From assembly GCA_947493695.1 (NCBI GenBank), contig CANLSF010000005.1:372001-436000 (forward strand): a DNA stretch of 64,000 nt, given 5' to 3'. Below, in pieces: positions 9,225 to 16,631 of the stretch (position 1 is the stretch's first letter; every line of letters starts with the position of its first letter). This DNA comes from an uncultured Kiloniellaceae bacterium. GTDB lineage: Bacteria; Pseudomonadota; Alphaproteobacteria; Kiloniellales; Kiloniellaceae. A program made the position numbers and the translations under genes. The notes beneath the pieces were generated by a model. The model ran no database searches. It saw nothing but the letters and a program-made list of their open reading frames with translations, and was not told where the DNA came from.

Positions 9225-9692
9225 CTAAGCGCCGGGCCCGGCATCCCTCAAGTCCCGGTCCATCCTATACCCAGGCGAGGTGACCTGCGCCTCGATACGT
9301 CGCAGACGCAGTTCCAGCGCCCGGAACTTCTTATCCAGGCTGGAGAGTGTTTGACCGGGCTCACGATGAACTGACTGCCAGAAGCGCTCCTGTTCCGGGC
9401 TGTCATAGAGGTTCTCGGGCTCGCGATCGAGGATCAGAGTCATCAGCAGATAGCCGGAGATCGTCGGGATCGTGAAGAATACAGCACTGATCAGGGTGGC
9501 GAGACGCAACCAGAACGTCGGCAAACCGAAGTAATTGGCGATACCGCCGCAAACGCCAAATAGCCGTGCCTGACCACCGGACGTTCGATACAGGCGCACG
9601 CGGCTGTAGGCTTGCTGACTGCCGTAATTCACTCCCGGGTCGGCGCGATAGCCCTGCCCTTCACGACGCGTATGATTTGGCCCTTGCGTCAC
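9225..9692 (-). CDS. pspC: Phage shock protein C (PspC domain)
   Basis: Inner-membrane protein of 155 aa that with PspB senses envelope stress and relieves PspF inhibition by PspA. After a ~30-residue hydrophilic leader the PspC domain reads LYRTSGGQARLFGVCGGIANYFGLPTFWLRLATL, followed by a second hydrophobic stretch and a coiled-coil-like tail (LDKKFRALELRLRRIEAQV). GTG at 9692 is chosen as start: it has GGAGGGCAAGG upstream and overlaps the pspB stop as GTGA, the usual arrangement for coupled translation. A TTG 15 nt upstream is a weaker option. Confidence 0.93.
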   Translation of the reverse strand: MTQGPNHTRREGQGYRADPGVNYGSQQAYSRVRLYRTSGGQARLFGVCGGIANYFGLPTFWLRLATLISAVFFTIPTISGYLLMTLILDREPENLYDSPEQERFWQSVHREPGQTLSSLDKKFRALELRLRRIEAQVTSPGYRMDRDLRDAGPGA

Positions 9693-9922
9693 TGCCTTGC
9701 CCTCCAATCCGGGGACTCTGCATCAAGAATCTTCTCGAGCGTATGAATTCGGTCCTCCATCTTTGCAGCGGACTCCCAAAGTTCGGAAAGCGTCTGCTCG
9801 TCATCATGAGAGAGAGTCTTTGCCGTACGCCAACGGGTAAAATAATGCACCACGATCCATACCGGCGCGACGACAGCCAGAAAAATGATCAGCGGCGTGC
9901 GAAGAAGTTCGACCAACTCCAT
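9689..9922 (-). CDS. pspB: Phage shock protein B
   Basis: Small bitopic membrane protein of 77 aa: an N-terminal transmembrane helix (LIIFLAVVAPVWIVVHYF) followed by a cytoplasmic helix with LSHDDEQTLSELWESAAKMEDRIHTLEKIL, the classic PspB leucine-zipper-like region. It works with PspC to release PspF from PspA. It lies 5 nt after pspA and overlaps pspC by 4 nt. Confidence 0.95.
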   Translation of the reverse strand: MELVELLRTPLIIFLAVVAPVWIVVHYFTRWRTAKTLSHDDEQTLSELWESAAKMEDRIHTLEKILDAESPDWRARQ

Positions 9923-9927
9923 CAGCC

Positions 9928-10608
9928 TTATCCTTTTTTCTTCGTGCTCTTCTTGGCCAAGCGGTCTTTCAACACAGCCATCTCGGCATCAATCGCGTCT
10001 TCAGCTTCAAGCTCGACAATCTCCTGCGCCAGAGTCTTGCGCTGCCCGACATCGAAAGCTTCCACTCTTCCCTCGGCCTCGTCCAGCTTCTTTTCCAGCT
10101 GCTCGAAACGGCCCAGGGCATCATCGACGCGACCGTCATAGAGAGTCTGCCGAACCTTCAGGCGCGAGCTGGCGGAGTCATGCCGGGTCAACATCCCCTT
10201 CTGCTTCGCCTTCGCCTCCGCAAGCTTGGCCTGCAGCTTTGCAATGTCTTCATCACCGCGCAGCAAAGCCTCTTCGATGTGTTCGAGGTCTTCTTTCATG
10301 ACCTCGATAGCTTCAATCAGCTTGGCCTTCTCAAGCAAAGCGCCCTTGGCGAGGTCCTCACGTCCCTTGGTGAGGGCAATCTCGGCCCGGCGCTCCCATT
10401 CCGCCTGAGCATCGACAAGCTTGTCCAACTTGCGCTCAACCTCTTTCTTGTCGGCAATATTGCGTGCTGCACCGGAGCGCACCTCGACCAGCGTATCCTC
10501 CATCTCCTGAATGATCAGCCGAATGATCTTTGCGGGATCTTCGGCGCGATCAAGGATCGAAGTGATGTTGGAATTAACGATGTCGGTTAAGCGCGAAAAA
10601 ATACTCAT
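9928..10608 (-). CDS. pspA: Phage shock protein A (PspA/Vipp1 family)
   Basis: Peripheral membrane-stabilising, almost entirely helical coiled-coil protein of 226 aa. It begins MSIFSRLTDIVNSNITSILDRAEDP with the family-typical KIIRLIIQEMEDTLVEVRS. PspA binds and inhibits PspF, and under stress forms oligomers that protect the membrane. The start at 10608 follows GGAGTAGAGAC; an upstream in-frame ATG at 10641 is unlikely. The C-terminus is Lys-rich (KKSTKKKG). Second gene of the operon, behind the 68-aa membrane protein. Confidence 0.97.
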   Translation of the reverse strand: MSIFSRLTDIVNSNITSILDRAEDPAKIIRLIIQEMEDTLVEVRSGAARNIADKKEVERKLDKLVDAQAEWERRAEIALTKGREDLAKGALLEKAKLIEAIEVMKEDLEHIEEALLRGDEDIAKLQAKLAEAKAKQKGMLTRHDSASSRLKVRQTLYDGRVDDALGRFEQLEKKLDEAEGRVEAFDVGQRKTLAQEIVELEAEDAIDAEMAVLKDRLAKKSTKKKG

Positions 10609-10678
10609 GTCTCTACTCCATACTTTCATTGCAAAGCGCATAGGTCGAACCGGCCCCTGCCGACCGGCCCGCAGCGCT

Positions 10679-10885
10679 TTAGCCGAGGATCAGGCCAACA
10701 ACCACGCCAGCACCAAAGATCATCCAGTGACGGCTTCCGCTTGGTGTCATCGCCTGGTTGGCCTTGCGCAGTGTCCGTCGGCAAAGCCCACGCAGATCCT
10801 CTTCCGCATGACTGCGGCCGCCTGACCGCGCAGAACGGCGGTGTGCGCTGTAGTCGGAATTGCTGGAGTAATCCTGGTACGACAT
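10679..10885 (-). CDS. Small single-span membrane protein, first gene of the psp operon
   Basis: A 68-aa protein with a Ser/Tyr/Arg-rich N-terminus (MSYQDYSSNSDYS), a charged middle (EEDLRGLCRRTLRK) and a C-terminal hydrophobic helix (HWMIFGAGVVVGLILG). AGAGGGA lies 9 nt before the ATG. It begins about 34 nt after the predicted start of the sigma-54 promoter, making it the promoter-proximal psp gene. Its role is unknown; by position it could be a PspD/PspG-like accessory effector, but I see no sequence match to those. Confidence 0.8.
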   Translation of the reverse strand: MSYQDYSSNSDYSAHRRSARSGGRSHAEEDLRGLCRRTLRKANQAMTPSGSRHWMIFGAGVVVGLILG

Positions 10886-10929
10886 CGTCGGCGTCCCTCT
10901 TTTAGATAATGACTGTTGCTATATGGCAC

Positions 10930-10946
10930 TGCAGAGATCGTGCCAA
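10930..10946 (-). promoter_or_regulatory. Sigma-54 (-24/-12) promoter of the psp operon
   Basis: On the reverse strand the sequence TTGGCACGATCTCTGCA differs at one position from the consensus TTGGCACG-N4-TTGCA, with GG and GC at the required spacing. It lies ~45 nt upstream of the first psp gene and is divergent from pspF, whose product activates sigma-54 RNA polymerase. AT-rich DNA and two TTTCGAAA-type palindromes (10948-10955, 11005-11019) between here and pspF are candidate PspF or bending sites. Confidence 0.88.
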
Positions 10947-11084
10947 ATTTCGAAAACTTAGATAAAACATTGTTATTATTATATTTTTACACCCTTACGG
11001 TGATTTTTCGTGTCGAAAATAATGTCTCTAATTGGCATTTTTTATTATTTTACGCTATTTTTTATCAATTTATGATACTGTCGA

Positions 11085-12164
11085 ATGATGCAACATGAGC
11101 TTCCCTCTCCAATCGGGCAATCCAGGGCATTTCTGGAGTCTCTTGAACACATTTCCCATGTCGCTCCTCTCGAGCGTCCGGTGCTGGTGGTGGGTGAGCG
11201 CGGTACCGGCAAGGAACTCGCCGCCGCCCGAGTTCATTTCCTCTCCCAACGCTGGGAAGCGCCTTTCATAAAGCTCAACTGCGCCGCGCTTGCTGAGAAT
11301 CTTATTGAAGCCGAGTTGTTTGGCTATGAGGCCGGCGCCTACACAGGCGCCGTCAAGCGCCGCATCGGCCGCTTTGAAATGGCCCATCAAGGCACGCTTT
11401 TTCTGGACGAAATCGCCAACGCCAGTCTTGCCGTTCAGGAGAAAATCCTGCGGGTAATCGAATACGGCGAGATGGAACGGGTCGGCGGCAATACGACACT
11501 GCAAGTCGACGTGCGCGTGGTTGGCGCCACCAACGTCGATCTGCCCGCTGCGGCGGCCGCGGGCCATTTCAGGGAAGATCTTCTGGACCGTCTGGCCTTC
11601 GACGTAATTACACTTCCACCCCTTCGTTACCGCGAGGGCGACATAGCTTTGCTCGGAAATATGTTTGCCCGCGCTATGACCCAGGAACTCGAGCGGGACA
11701 GCTTTCCCGGTTTCACAGCAGCAGCCATGAAACAGCTTGAAGCACACGCCTGGCCAGGCAACATTCGGGAACTAAAAAATGTGGTCGAACGGGCCACCGC
11801 GCATACAGCGGAAGGCCAGAAGGTCTCTGCAGTGCTACTGGACCCTTTCGAATCCCGGTACCGGCCAGGGTCGCTACGCGAAGCCAGGATACAGGCGTCA
11901 GCCGAACCCGCCCTTCCGGCCTCTTCCGATGTGGTACCAGAACCCTACGAGGCTTCATCACCGAGGCAATCCGAGCCCTTTGATTTCAAAGAGAAAGTCT
12001 CCTCCTATGAAAAGGAACTTCTGCTCGAGGCGCTTGCCGGTAACCGCTATAATCAGAAGGCAACTGCGTCGTATCTCTCCCTGAGTTACAATCAACTCAG
12101 GAATAGCTTGAAAAAACATGGTTTGATCGAAGCCGGGCGGGATATAAAGGACGAAGTGGCTTAA
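11085..12164 (+). CDS. pspF: PspF, sigma-54-dependent transcription activator of the psp operon
   Basis: AAA+ enhancer-binding protein of 359 aa lacking a receiver domain, as in known PspF. Walker A GERGTGKE at 37-44, the sigma-54 contact loop GAYTGA at 84-89 (usual form GAFTGA), Walker B GTLFLDEI, RVIEYGEMERVGG and LLDRLAFDVITLPPLRYRE are all present. A C-terminal helix-turn-helix ends NQKATASYLSLSYNQLRNSLKKHGL. It is slightly longer than the enterobacterial protein because of a ~40-residue linker before the HTH. It diverges from the psp genes. The start ATG at 11085 lacks a clear ribosome-binding site, consistent with low expression. Confidence 0.95.
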   Translation: MMQHELPSPIGQSRAFLESLEHISHVAPLERPVLVVGERGTGKELAAARVHFLSQRWEAPFIKLNCAALAENLIEAELFGYEAGAYTGAVKRRIGRFEMAHQGTLFLDEIANASLAVQEKILRVIEYGEMERVGGNTTLQVDVRVVGATNVDLPAAAAAGHFREDLLDRLAFDVITLPPLRYREGDIALLGNMFARAMTQELERDSFPGFTAAAMKQLEAHAWPGNIRELKNVVERATAHTAEGQKVSAVLLDPFESRYRPGSLREARIQASAEPALPASSDVVPEPYEASSPRQSEPFDFKEKVSSYEKELLLEALAGNRYNQKATASYLSLSYNQLRNSLKKHGLIEAGRDIKDEVA

Positions 12165-12217
12165 TCGACCACTGGCGCAGCTTTGGTTTGGCGCCTGTGT
12201 GGAAGCAGCCGCCCTGA

Positions 12218-12856
12218 ATGACTATCGAAGTCTGGTATATGGATCGTAAATTAAGTGACGCGGCGGCAGTGAACTCTACAGCCAGCCCCACCCCTCAACG
12301 TGCCGACAATCGACGCGCACAGGTGATTGCGGCGGCTGCGCGGCAATTGCGCGAAAACGGCTATGCCTCGACATCGATGCGCAAGATCGCCAGCGAGGCA
12401 GGCATCCTGGCCGGCTCGATCTACTATCACTTCCTTTCCAAGGAAGACCTGATGTCTGCGGTTCATGACGAAGGCCTCAAAAAGATAAGCACATCGGTCC
12501 GGCGCGCTATGGACAAGGAGAGTGATCCCTGGCTGCGGCTTGAAGCCGCCTGCGCCGCACATACCGGTGCCATTTTGGAAGCGGACGACTTCGCAGGCGT
12601 CGTCCTGGCTGACATTTCCCGGGTCTCGCCAGATCTGCAGAAACTCTTGAATGATCAGCGCAACAGCTATGAAGAGGTCTTCAGGGTCCTTATCGACGAG
12701 TTGGATTTACCCCCATCGGTCGACCGCAGCCTGTTCCGGCTCAGCCTGCTGGGCTCTCTGAACCACGCCTCACGTTGGTACAAGGCCAATGGCCTCTCTC
12801 CAACAGAAATCGCCAAGGTCTTTGTGCGCATGCTCCGCAACGGCGTCGGCCAATAG
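12218..12856 (+). CDS. TetR/AcrR family transcriptional regulator
   Basis: DNA-binding repressor-type protein of 212 aa. The HTH occupies residues ~28-75 (RRAQVIAAAARQLRENGYASTSMRKIASEAGILAGSIYYHFLSKEDLM), followed by an all-helical ligand domain. It starts 53 bp after pspF. The neighbouring SDR gene at 12911-13753 is convergent, so it is not an obvious divergent target; ligand and targets are unknown. An ATG at 12239 is an alternative start. Confidence 0.88.
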   Translation: MTIEVWYMDRKLSDAAAVNSTASPTPQRADNRRAQVIAAAARQLRENGYASTSMRKIASEAGILAGSIYYHFLSKEDLMSAVHDEGLKKISTSVRRAMDKESDPWLRLEAACAAHTGAILEADDFAGVVLADISRVSPDLQKLLNDQRNSYEEVFRVLIDELDLPPSVDRSLFRLSLLGSLNHASRWYKANGLSPTEIAKVFVRMLRNGVGQ

Positions 12857-12910
12857 CGACATGCCTTTTGCTCAGGCACCACAGCGTTTTGTGTAAGCCA
12901 ACTGATTGGA

Positions 12911-13753
12911 TCAGGGCGGCGGCATATCGTCAGGCACAAAGAAATCAGGCATCAGTTCGTCGTCAGGGACATCGGCATAACCGGAAAGATCGGTAATCCC
13001 GGCGGAGGCTAAAATCAGATCATCAAGGCAGAAGTTGCCGGTAAACTCCCGCGACGGCCGGGTCAGGATGATATGTGCCGCATCCGACAGGATCTCGACT
13101 TTCCGGCATCGCCGCATTGCCTCGTCACCGCCCAGAACGTTCTGAACTGCTGCCGTCCGGATTGCTGTCCTCGGCCAGAGCGCATTGAAGGCAATACCGT
13201 CTTTTCTAAATTCTTCCGCCATGCCCAGAACGCACATGGACATCCCGAATTTTGCCATGGTGTATGCGACGTGTCCGCCGAACCATTTCGGCTTCATATC
13301 CAAAGGTGGCGACAAATTCAGCACATGCGGGTTTTCCGCATTTTTAAGATGCGGAATACAGGTTTTGGAAACCAGAAAGGTGCCGCGGGTATTTATCCCG
13401 TGCATCAGATCGTAACGCTTCATATCGGTTTCGAGCGTCGGGGTCAGTTGAATGGCGCTGGCATTGTTGATGCAGATGTCCAGGCCGCCAAAGGTCTCGA
13501 CTGTCTTTGCAACAGCTGCCTGAACCTGCTCTTCGTAGCGGATATCGCAGATTACAGGTAGCGCACGCCCGCCGGCAGCCTCCACCTCTTCAGCCGCAGT
13601 GTAGATTGTGCCTTCAAGCTTGGGGTGCGGCTCAGCCGTCTTCGCGGCAATTGCCACATTGGCGCCGTCCTGAGCCGCCCGTTTTGCGATCGCAAGGCCG
13701 ATCCCTCGCGAAGCTCCGGAGATAAAAAGCGTTTTTCCCGACAGATCCGACAT
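12911..13753 (-). CDS. Short-chain dehydrogenase, HSDL2-type
   Basis: NAD(P)-dependent oxidoreductase of 280 aa. The cofactor motif GASRGIG lies near the N-terminus, INNASAIQLTPT matches the NNAG region, and the catalytic YxxxK appears as VAYTMAKFG. The long insert AKTAEPHPKLEGTIYTAAEEV and HVLNLSPPLDMKPKWF are hallmarks of hydroxysteroid dehydrogenase-like protein 2. Start at 13753 has GGAAGGGAAGG upstream. It follows the nitrile hydratase-like genes by 105 bp on the same strand and may be co-transcribed. Human HSDL2 carries an SCP2 domain; here a separate SCP2 gene lies 3 kb away (16632-16934). Confidence 0.88.
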   Translation of the reverse strand: MSDLSGKTLFISGASRGIGLAIAKRAAQDGANVAIAAKTAEPHPKLEGTIYTAAEEVEAAGGRALPVICDIRYEEQVQAAVAKTVETFGGLDICINNASAIQLTPTLETDMKRYDLMHGINTRGTFLVSKTCIPHLKNAENPHVLNLSPPLDMKPKWFGGHVAYTMAKFGMSMCVLGMAEEFRKDGIAFNALWPRTAIRTAAVQNVLGGDEAMRRCRKVEILSDAAHIILTRPSREFTGNFCLDDLILASAGITDLSGYADVPDDELMPDFFVPDDMPPP

Positions 13754-13858
13754 TGGCCTTCCCTTCCGATCACGGCACGGCATCATCAACGATGAACTGC
13801 AATATGGACCTGTTTTAAGCACCTGTCGATCAATCAGGATTTTGCGACAGGATCAGCC

Positions 13859-14518
13859 TCATGCAGATTTAGGCAGCGCCGTTCCAATCATGCAATCGCG
13901 TGTGACCAGATCCGCAAGCGCCTCTTCATCCAGGTCACCGGTGCCCGAGGGACGCGCGGGGAGAACCATGTAACGCAGGTCCGCGGTACTGTCATGTACC
14001 CGTACCTCTACATCAACCGGGATCTGCGTCCCGAACTCCTTCAGGACAGCCCTTGGTTCACGTACCACGCGGCTGCGATAGGCCCGCGCCTTGTACCAGT
14101 CGGGTGGTAAGCCAATCAGCGAACGCGGATAGCAGGAGCAGAGGGTACAGACGATCACGTTGTGGACAGCCGTCGTGTTTTCGACCGCCCTGATGGGAAT
14201 AGCACCCGCATCAATCCCGAGTTCTCCTGCCGCCGAGATGACATCCTCGAGCATACGGGCTTTAAACGCAGGATCGACCCAGGCCCGCGCGATCAGACGC
14301 GCTCCAAACACAGGCGATTTTGAATCGATGACTTCGATCGTCGAGCGAAGCTCTTCAGCTGTGATGACCTTTTTCCCAACCAGCAGCTCGATAACCGCTT
14401 CCGTCATGACCTGATAATAGCTGTAGTCGCCATCTTCCAGATCCGGCTGGAAAGGATGCCGATGACCATGGGCGTGGTCATGGTCGTGATGATGCCCATT
14501 GTCCTGCATATCAGACAT
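13859..14518 (-). CDS. Nitrile hydratase alpha / thiocyanate hydrolase gamma-type subunit (cobalt type)
   Basis: Metal-bearing catalytic subunit, 219 aa. The metal site VCTLCSCYP lies at residues 123-131 (Cys124, Cys127, Cys129); Thr in C-T-L-C-S-C marks the cobalt type, whereas iron enzymes have Ser there. LPPDWYKARAYRSRVVREPRAVLKEFG follows as in the family. The N-terminus has an unusual His/Asp-rich run at residues 8-21 (HHHDHDHAHGHRH), perhaps for metal capture. The ATG at 14518 overlaps the preceding gene by 8 nt and has AGGAG upstream. With the two half-beta genes it forms a three-subunit enzyme hydrating a nitrile or thiocyanate-like substrate. Confidence 0.93.
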   Translation of the reverse strand: MSDMQDNGHHHDHDHAHGHRHPFQPDLEDGDYSYYQVMTEAVIELLVGKKVITAEELRSTIEVIDSKSPVFGARLIARAWVDPAFKARMLEDVISAAGELGIDAGAIPIRAVENTTAVHNVIVCTLCSCYPRSLIGLPPDWYKARAYRSRVVREPRAVLKEFGTQIPVDVEVRVHDSTADLRYMVLPARPSGTGDLDEEALADLVTRDCMIGTALPKSA

Positions 14519-14840
14519 GCTCTCGCGCTCCTGTTTCCGCTGTTTGTGACAGAGTTTCAGCGTCCTGTAACCAATGCTCGTAGATGTCCACGACGGTGGT
14601 GTCCTCTGCGCTTCCCTCATAGTCGGGCCAGAGGTCGCACTGCAAAAACGTGACGCGAAAAAGCGTGCGCGCAGGCAGGCCGTCGCGCCCGTAGGCAAGC
14701 TCTTCCGGATTGGGAAAGTCACCGACTATATCTGTCACAATCCCGGTCTTGCCGCGAACAAAGAACGGCGTCCGGACGTGACCAGGCGGGAATGCGCGCG
14801 TGACGCTCACCCTGGCGCCGATCGGAAAACGAGGGCTCAT
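14511..14840 (-). CDS. Nitrile hydratase beta subunit, C-terminal half (separate polypeptide)
   Basis: A 109-aa protein corresponding to the SH3-like C-terminal domain of nitrile hydratase beta: MSPRFPIGARVSVTRAFPPGHVRTPFFVRGKTG, later LFRVTFLQCDLWPDYEG and VVDIYEHWLQ. It is the equivalent of the thiocyanate hydrolase alpha subunit. Its ATG overlaps the stop of the N-terminal-half gene as ATGA, and its end overlaps the alpha-type gene by 8 nt, indicating stoichiometric co-translation. Both halves are intact with their own starts, so this is a genuine split, not a frameshift. Confidence 0.9.
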   Translation of the reverse strand: MSPRFPIGARVSVTRAFPPGHVRTPFFVRGKTGIVTDIVGDFPNPEELAYGRDGLPARTLFRVTFLQCDLWPDYEGSAEDTTVVDIYEHWLQDAETLSQTAETGAREHV

Positions 14841-15187
14841 TTCACCCCCTCATTCTGCGTCTCGTTCTTGGCCGCACGGTCCGCATCCCATCGCGCTTCC
14901 ACGTCCGCCATCTTCAGGCCAAGTTCGTCAATGTTCAGCACGCCCTTCTCGATCAGGTTATTGGTGATCGATGCGATCCATCGCTCGTAGTACGACATTT
15001 CGTCATACGCGCCCGGCCCCAGATCCTCGATCCCCCGGCGCAGCTCGTCGACAGTAATGAGACGCCGTTCGGGTCCGGATAAAAGACGCAGCACCGCATC
15101 GACCCGCTTCTCCCAGGGCGCAAAATCATGTTCGTTCTGAACCACCGGGCCGGCGTCGAGCCCTCCCATGTCATGGTGTCGTCTCAT
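14837..15187 (-). CDS. Nitrile hydratase beta subunit, N-terminal half (separate polypeptide)
   Basis: A 116-aa protein matching the N-terminal helical half of nitrile hydratase beta: MRRHHDMGGLDAGPV parallels the usual N-terminus (HDMGG...GPV), followed by EKRVDAVLRLL and YYERWIASITNNLIEKGVLNIDEL. It corresponds to the thiocyanate hydrolase beta subunit. The start at 15187 is preceded by AAGGAAGGTG. First gene of the operon; gene order (N-half, C-half, metal subunit) equals that of thiocyanate hydrolase scnB-scnA-scnC. No activator/cobalt chaperone gene is seen next to it. Confidence 0.9.
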   Translation of the reverse strand: MRRHHDMGGLDAGPVVQNEHDFAPWEKRVDAVLRLLSGPERRLITVDELRRGIEDLGPGAYDEMSYYERWIASITNNLIEKGVLNIDELGLKMADVEARWDADRAAKNETQNEGVK

Positions 15188-15336
15188 CACCTTCCTTCTT
15201 TCGTTTTTTGCTTTGATCGGTCGTGGCACTGCCAGGGACTAAGGACAGGAATCTTATCAGGCCGATGCGTGAGCGAAAACCGCGCGTTGATCACAGCTTC
15301 GACAAGACTTCAGCCCCTCCAGCCTTTGCCGGAGAG

Positions 15337-15365
15337 TTGGCTAAAATTTCGACAGTTTTTATAGA
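15337..15365 (+). promoter_or_regulatory. Candidate sigma-70-type promoter for a small RNA
   Basis: TTGGCT (15337-15342) and TATAGA (15360-15365) are separated by exactly 17 nt, a good match to the housekeeping promoter. It points rightward into a gene-free stretch that ends in a strong terminator at 15456-15484, with no open frame between them. Confidence 0.5.
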
Positions 15366-15371
15366 AATACC

Positions 15372-15485
15372 GACTTTAAACTCTCGGTGACATTCCCATG
15401 CAACACTCAAAGATGCGCTCTCATTCACCCCTAGTTTGAGCGCATTTGAATAACTGCCCCGCTGGTTCGCCGGCGGGGCTTTTTC
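15372..15485 (+). ncRNA. Candidate small RNA (~114 nt)
   Basis: The interval between the promoter-like element at 15337-15365 and the terminator at 15456-15484 lacks an open frame. It contains an internal hairpin (ATGCGCTC at 15413-15420 pairing with GAGCGCAT at 15438-15445) whose loop holds the single-stranded stretch TCATTCACCCCTAGTTT. The flanking protein genes are both on the reverse strand, so the rightward terminator has no protein gene to serve. Family unknown; the transcript is inferred. Confidence 0.5.
15456..15484 (+). terminator. Strong rho-independent terminator with TTCG tetraloop
   Basis: GCCCCGCTGG pairs with CCGGCGGGGC (one G-U) around a TTCG tetraloop, followed by five Ts. 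It is oriented rightward, although both flanking genes run leftward. A second inverted repeat (GCTTTTTCAGC / GCTGAAAAAGC, 15478-15505) overlaps its tail and could serve the leftward gene at 15507-16148. Confidence 0.8.
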
Positions 15486-15506
15486 AGCCCGGAAGCTGAA
15501 AAAGCA

Positions 15507-16148
15507 TTACCCTTCCTTACGCTTCAGGAAGGCCTCGAGCAATTTCAGGTGCTCACCAGCGCGATTGCGTGAATAGACCAGCGTCATGCCTTCTTCGGTC
15601 AGGGTCCGATTGTAAATCTGAATCTCGTAACCACCATCCTCAGTAACGACCACAACATAAATCGAGAAGGTGTTGTCCTGTATCCGGCCCCATAAGTAAG
15701 GGGCAGTACCTCGGGGATCCTTTGGCGAACGGGACGCGTCAATCTTGTCATCGTCCTTCTGATCGCCTTGCGCTTTCTCCAACTTCGAGATGTCTTCGAC
15801 ACCGCCGCTTGATTTGACCGCCACGAAAATTGTCTCCGCCGGGTCTGCAGGCACAAAAACAGCATCGTGGGTCTTCGAGTTAAACGTTCCGTCAGGGCGT
15901 TTCGACAAGGTTGTCCAGGAGACCTCTACCCCTTCGACGCCGGGCATTGCATCTGCAACAGGACTGAAAGAAACCGAAATACCGCGCTTCTTTGCACCTG
16001 TTGCGGTCAGATACGTCGTCTCCCCCTGGAAGACACCGTAGAACGCCTCAACCGAAGCATCCGCCGCATACCCGGGCCCGGCGAACAACAAAACCGACAG
16101 TGCGAGGATCACCCCGCGCAATATCGTCATCGGACGAAAACTCAACAT
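15507..16148 (-). CDS. Secreted hypothetical protein
   Basis: Exported protein of 213 aa with a clear signal peptide (LRGVILALSVLLFAGPGYAAD) and cleavage near YAA/DA. The mature part is mainly beta with segments FYGVFQGETTYLTATGAKKRGISVSFSP and DNTFSIYVVVVTEDGGYEIQIYNRTLTEEGMTLVYSRNR. No catalytic motif is visible and I do not recognise the family. An internal ATG at 16130 is an alternative start. It stands alone; a 480-bp gap lies upstream. Confidence 0.75.
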   Translation of the reverse strand: MLSFRPMTILRGVILALSVLLFAGPGYAADASVEAFYGVFQGETTYLTATGAKKRGISVSFSPVADAMPGVEGVEVSWTTLSKRPDGTFNSKTHDAVFVPADPAETIFVAVKSSGGVEDISKLEKAQGDQKDDDKIDASRSPKDPRGTAPYLWGRIQDNTFSIYVVVVTEDGGYEIQIYNRTLTEEGMTLVYSRNRAGEHLKLLEAFLKRKEG

Positions 16149-16631
16149 ACCTGCTTTTGCCTCCCTAGGGCTCCTCTGAACCGGCGCACAGCAATGCGCC
16201 GATCAGACTGGTCGGAACCTGTTTTTTGACTTCCTATCGTGCGGCGCAGAAAGACGATAGTTTCCGCCCGTGAAACCCATCAAGCTTGCACCACACTATT
16301 TACATGTAGTTATTCCAGTCCTCAGTAAAAGCTCTGACTTGTTTTCTACCTACGTCATCAATGACTGCATAGGAGCACCGGCGGTAATGTGAGTGTTCCC
16401 GCGTCGAAAATCAAACATCATATCCGGGCCCAGGCCTTGGAGGTTCGTAAAGATGCAACGCCAAAGCACACGCGGCACTATCCAGTCTTGTTATAAAATG
16501 CCGATGCTATAGTGCATAAACAGAACCTTTATTATATCTATGATCGAAGTTAGGACCTTCACCCTATCTCAATACCGGCACTGTAGTGTGTAGGAGAGAT
16601 AGTTTTGGTGATTGAAGAAGGAGGATGCAGA
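16149..16631. other. Intergenic region, no gene recognised
   Basis: This gap holds the divergent promoters of the secreted protein gene (leftward) and the SCP2 gene (rightward). The part around 16490-16560 is AT-rich and has TATA-like elements, but no pair with correct spacing stands out. No open frame with coding character was found. Confidence 0.4.

Noticed and set aside
11063-11075. IHF-like site TATCAATTTATGA between the psp promoter and pspF
   Set aside because: One mismatch from consensus in the TTR end, and 120 bp from the sigma-54 promoter in AT-rich DNA where such matches arise by chance.
14837-14843. Frameshift or sequencing error splitting the nitrile hydratase beta gene
   Set aside because: Both halves have own starts, ribosome-binding sites and natural domain borders, and match the thiocyanate hydrolase subunit split.
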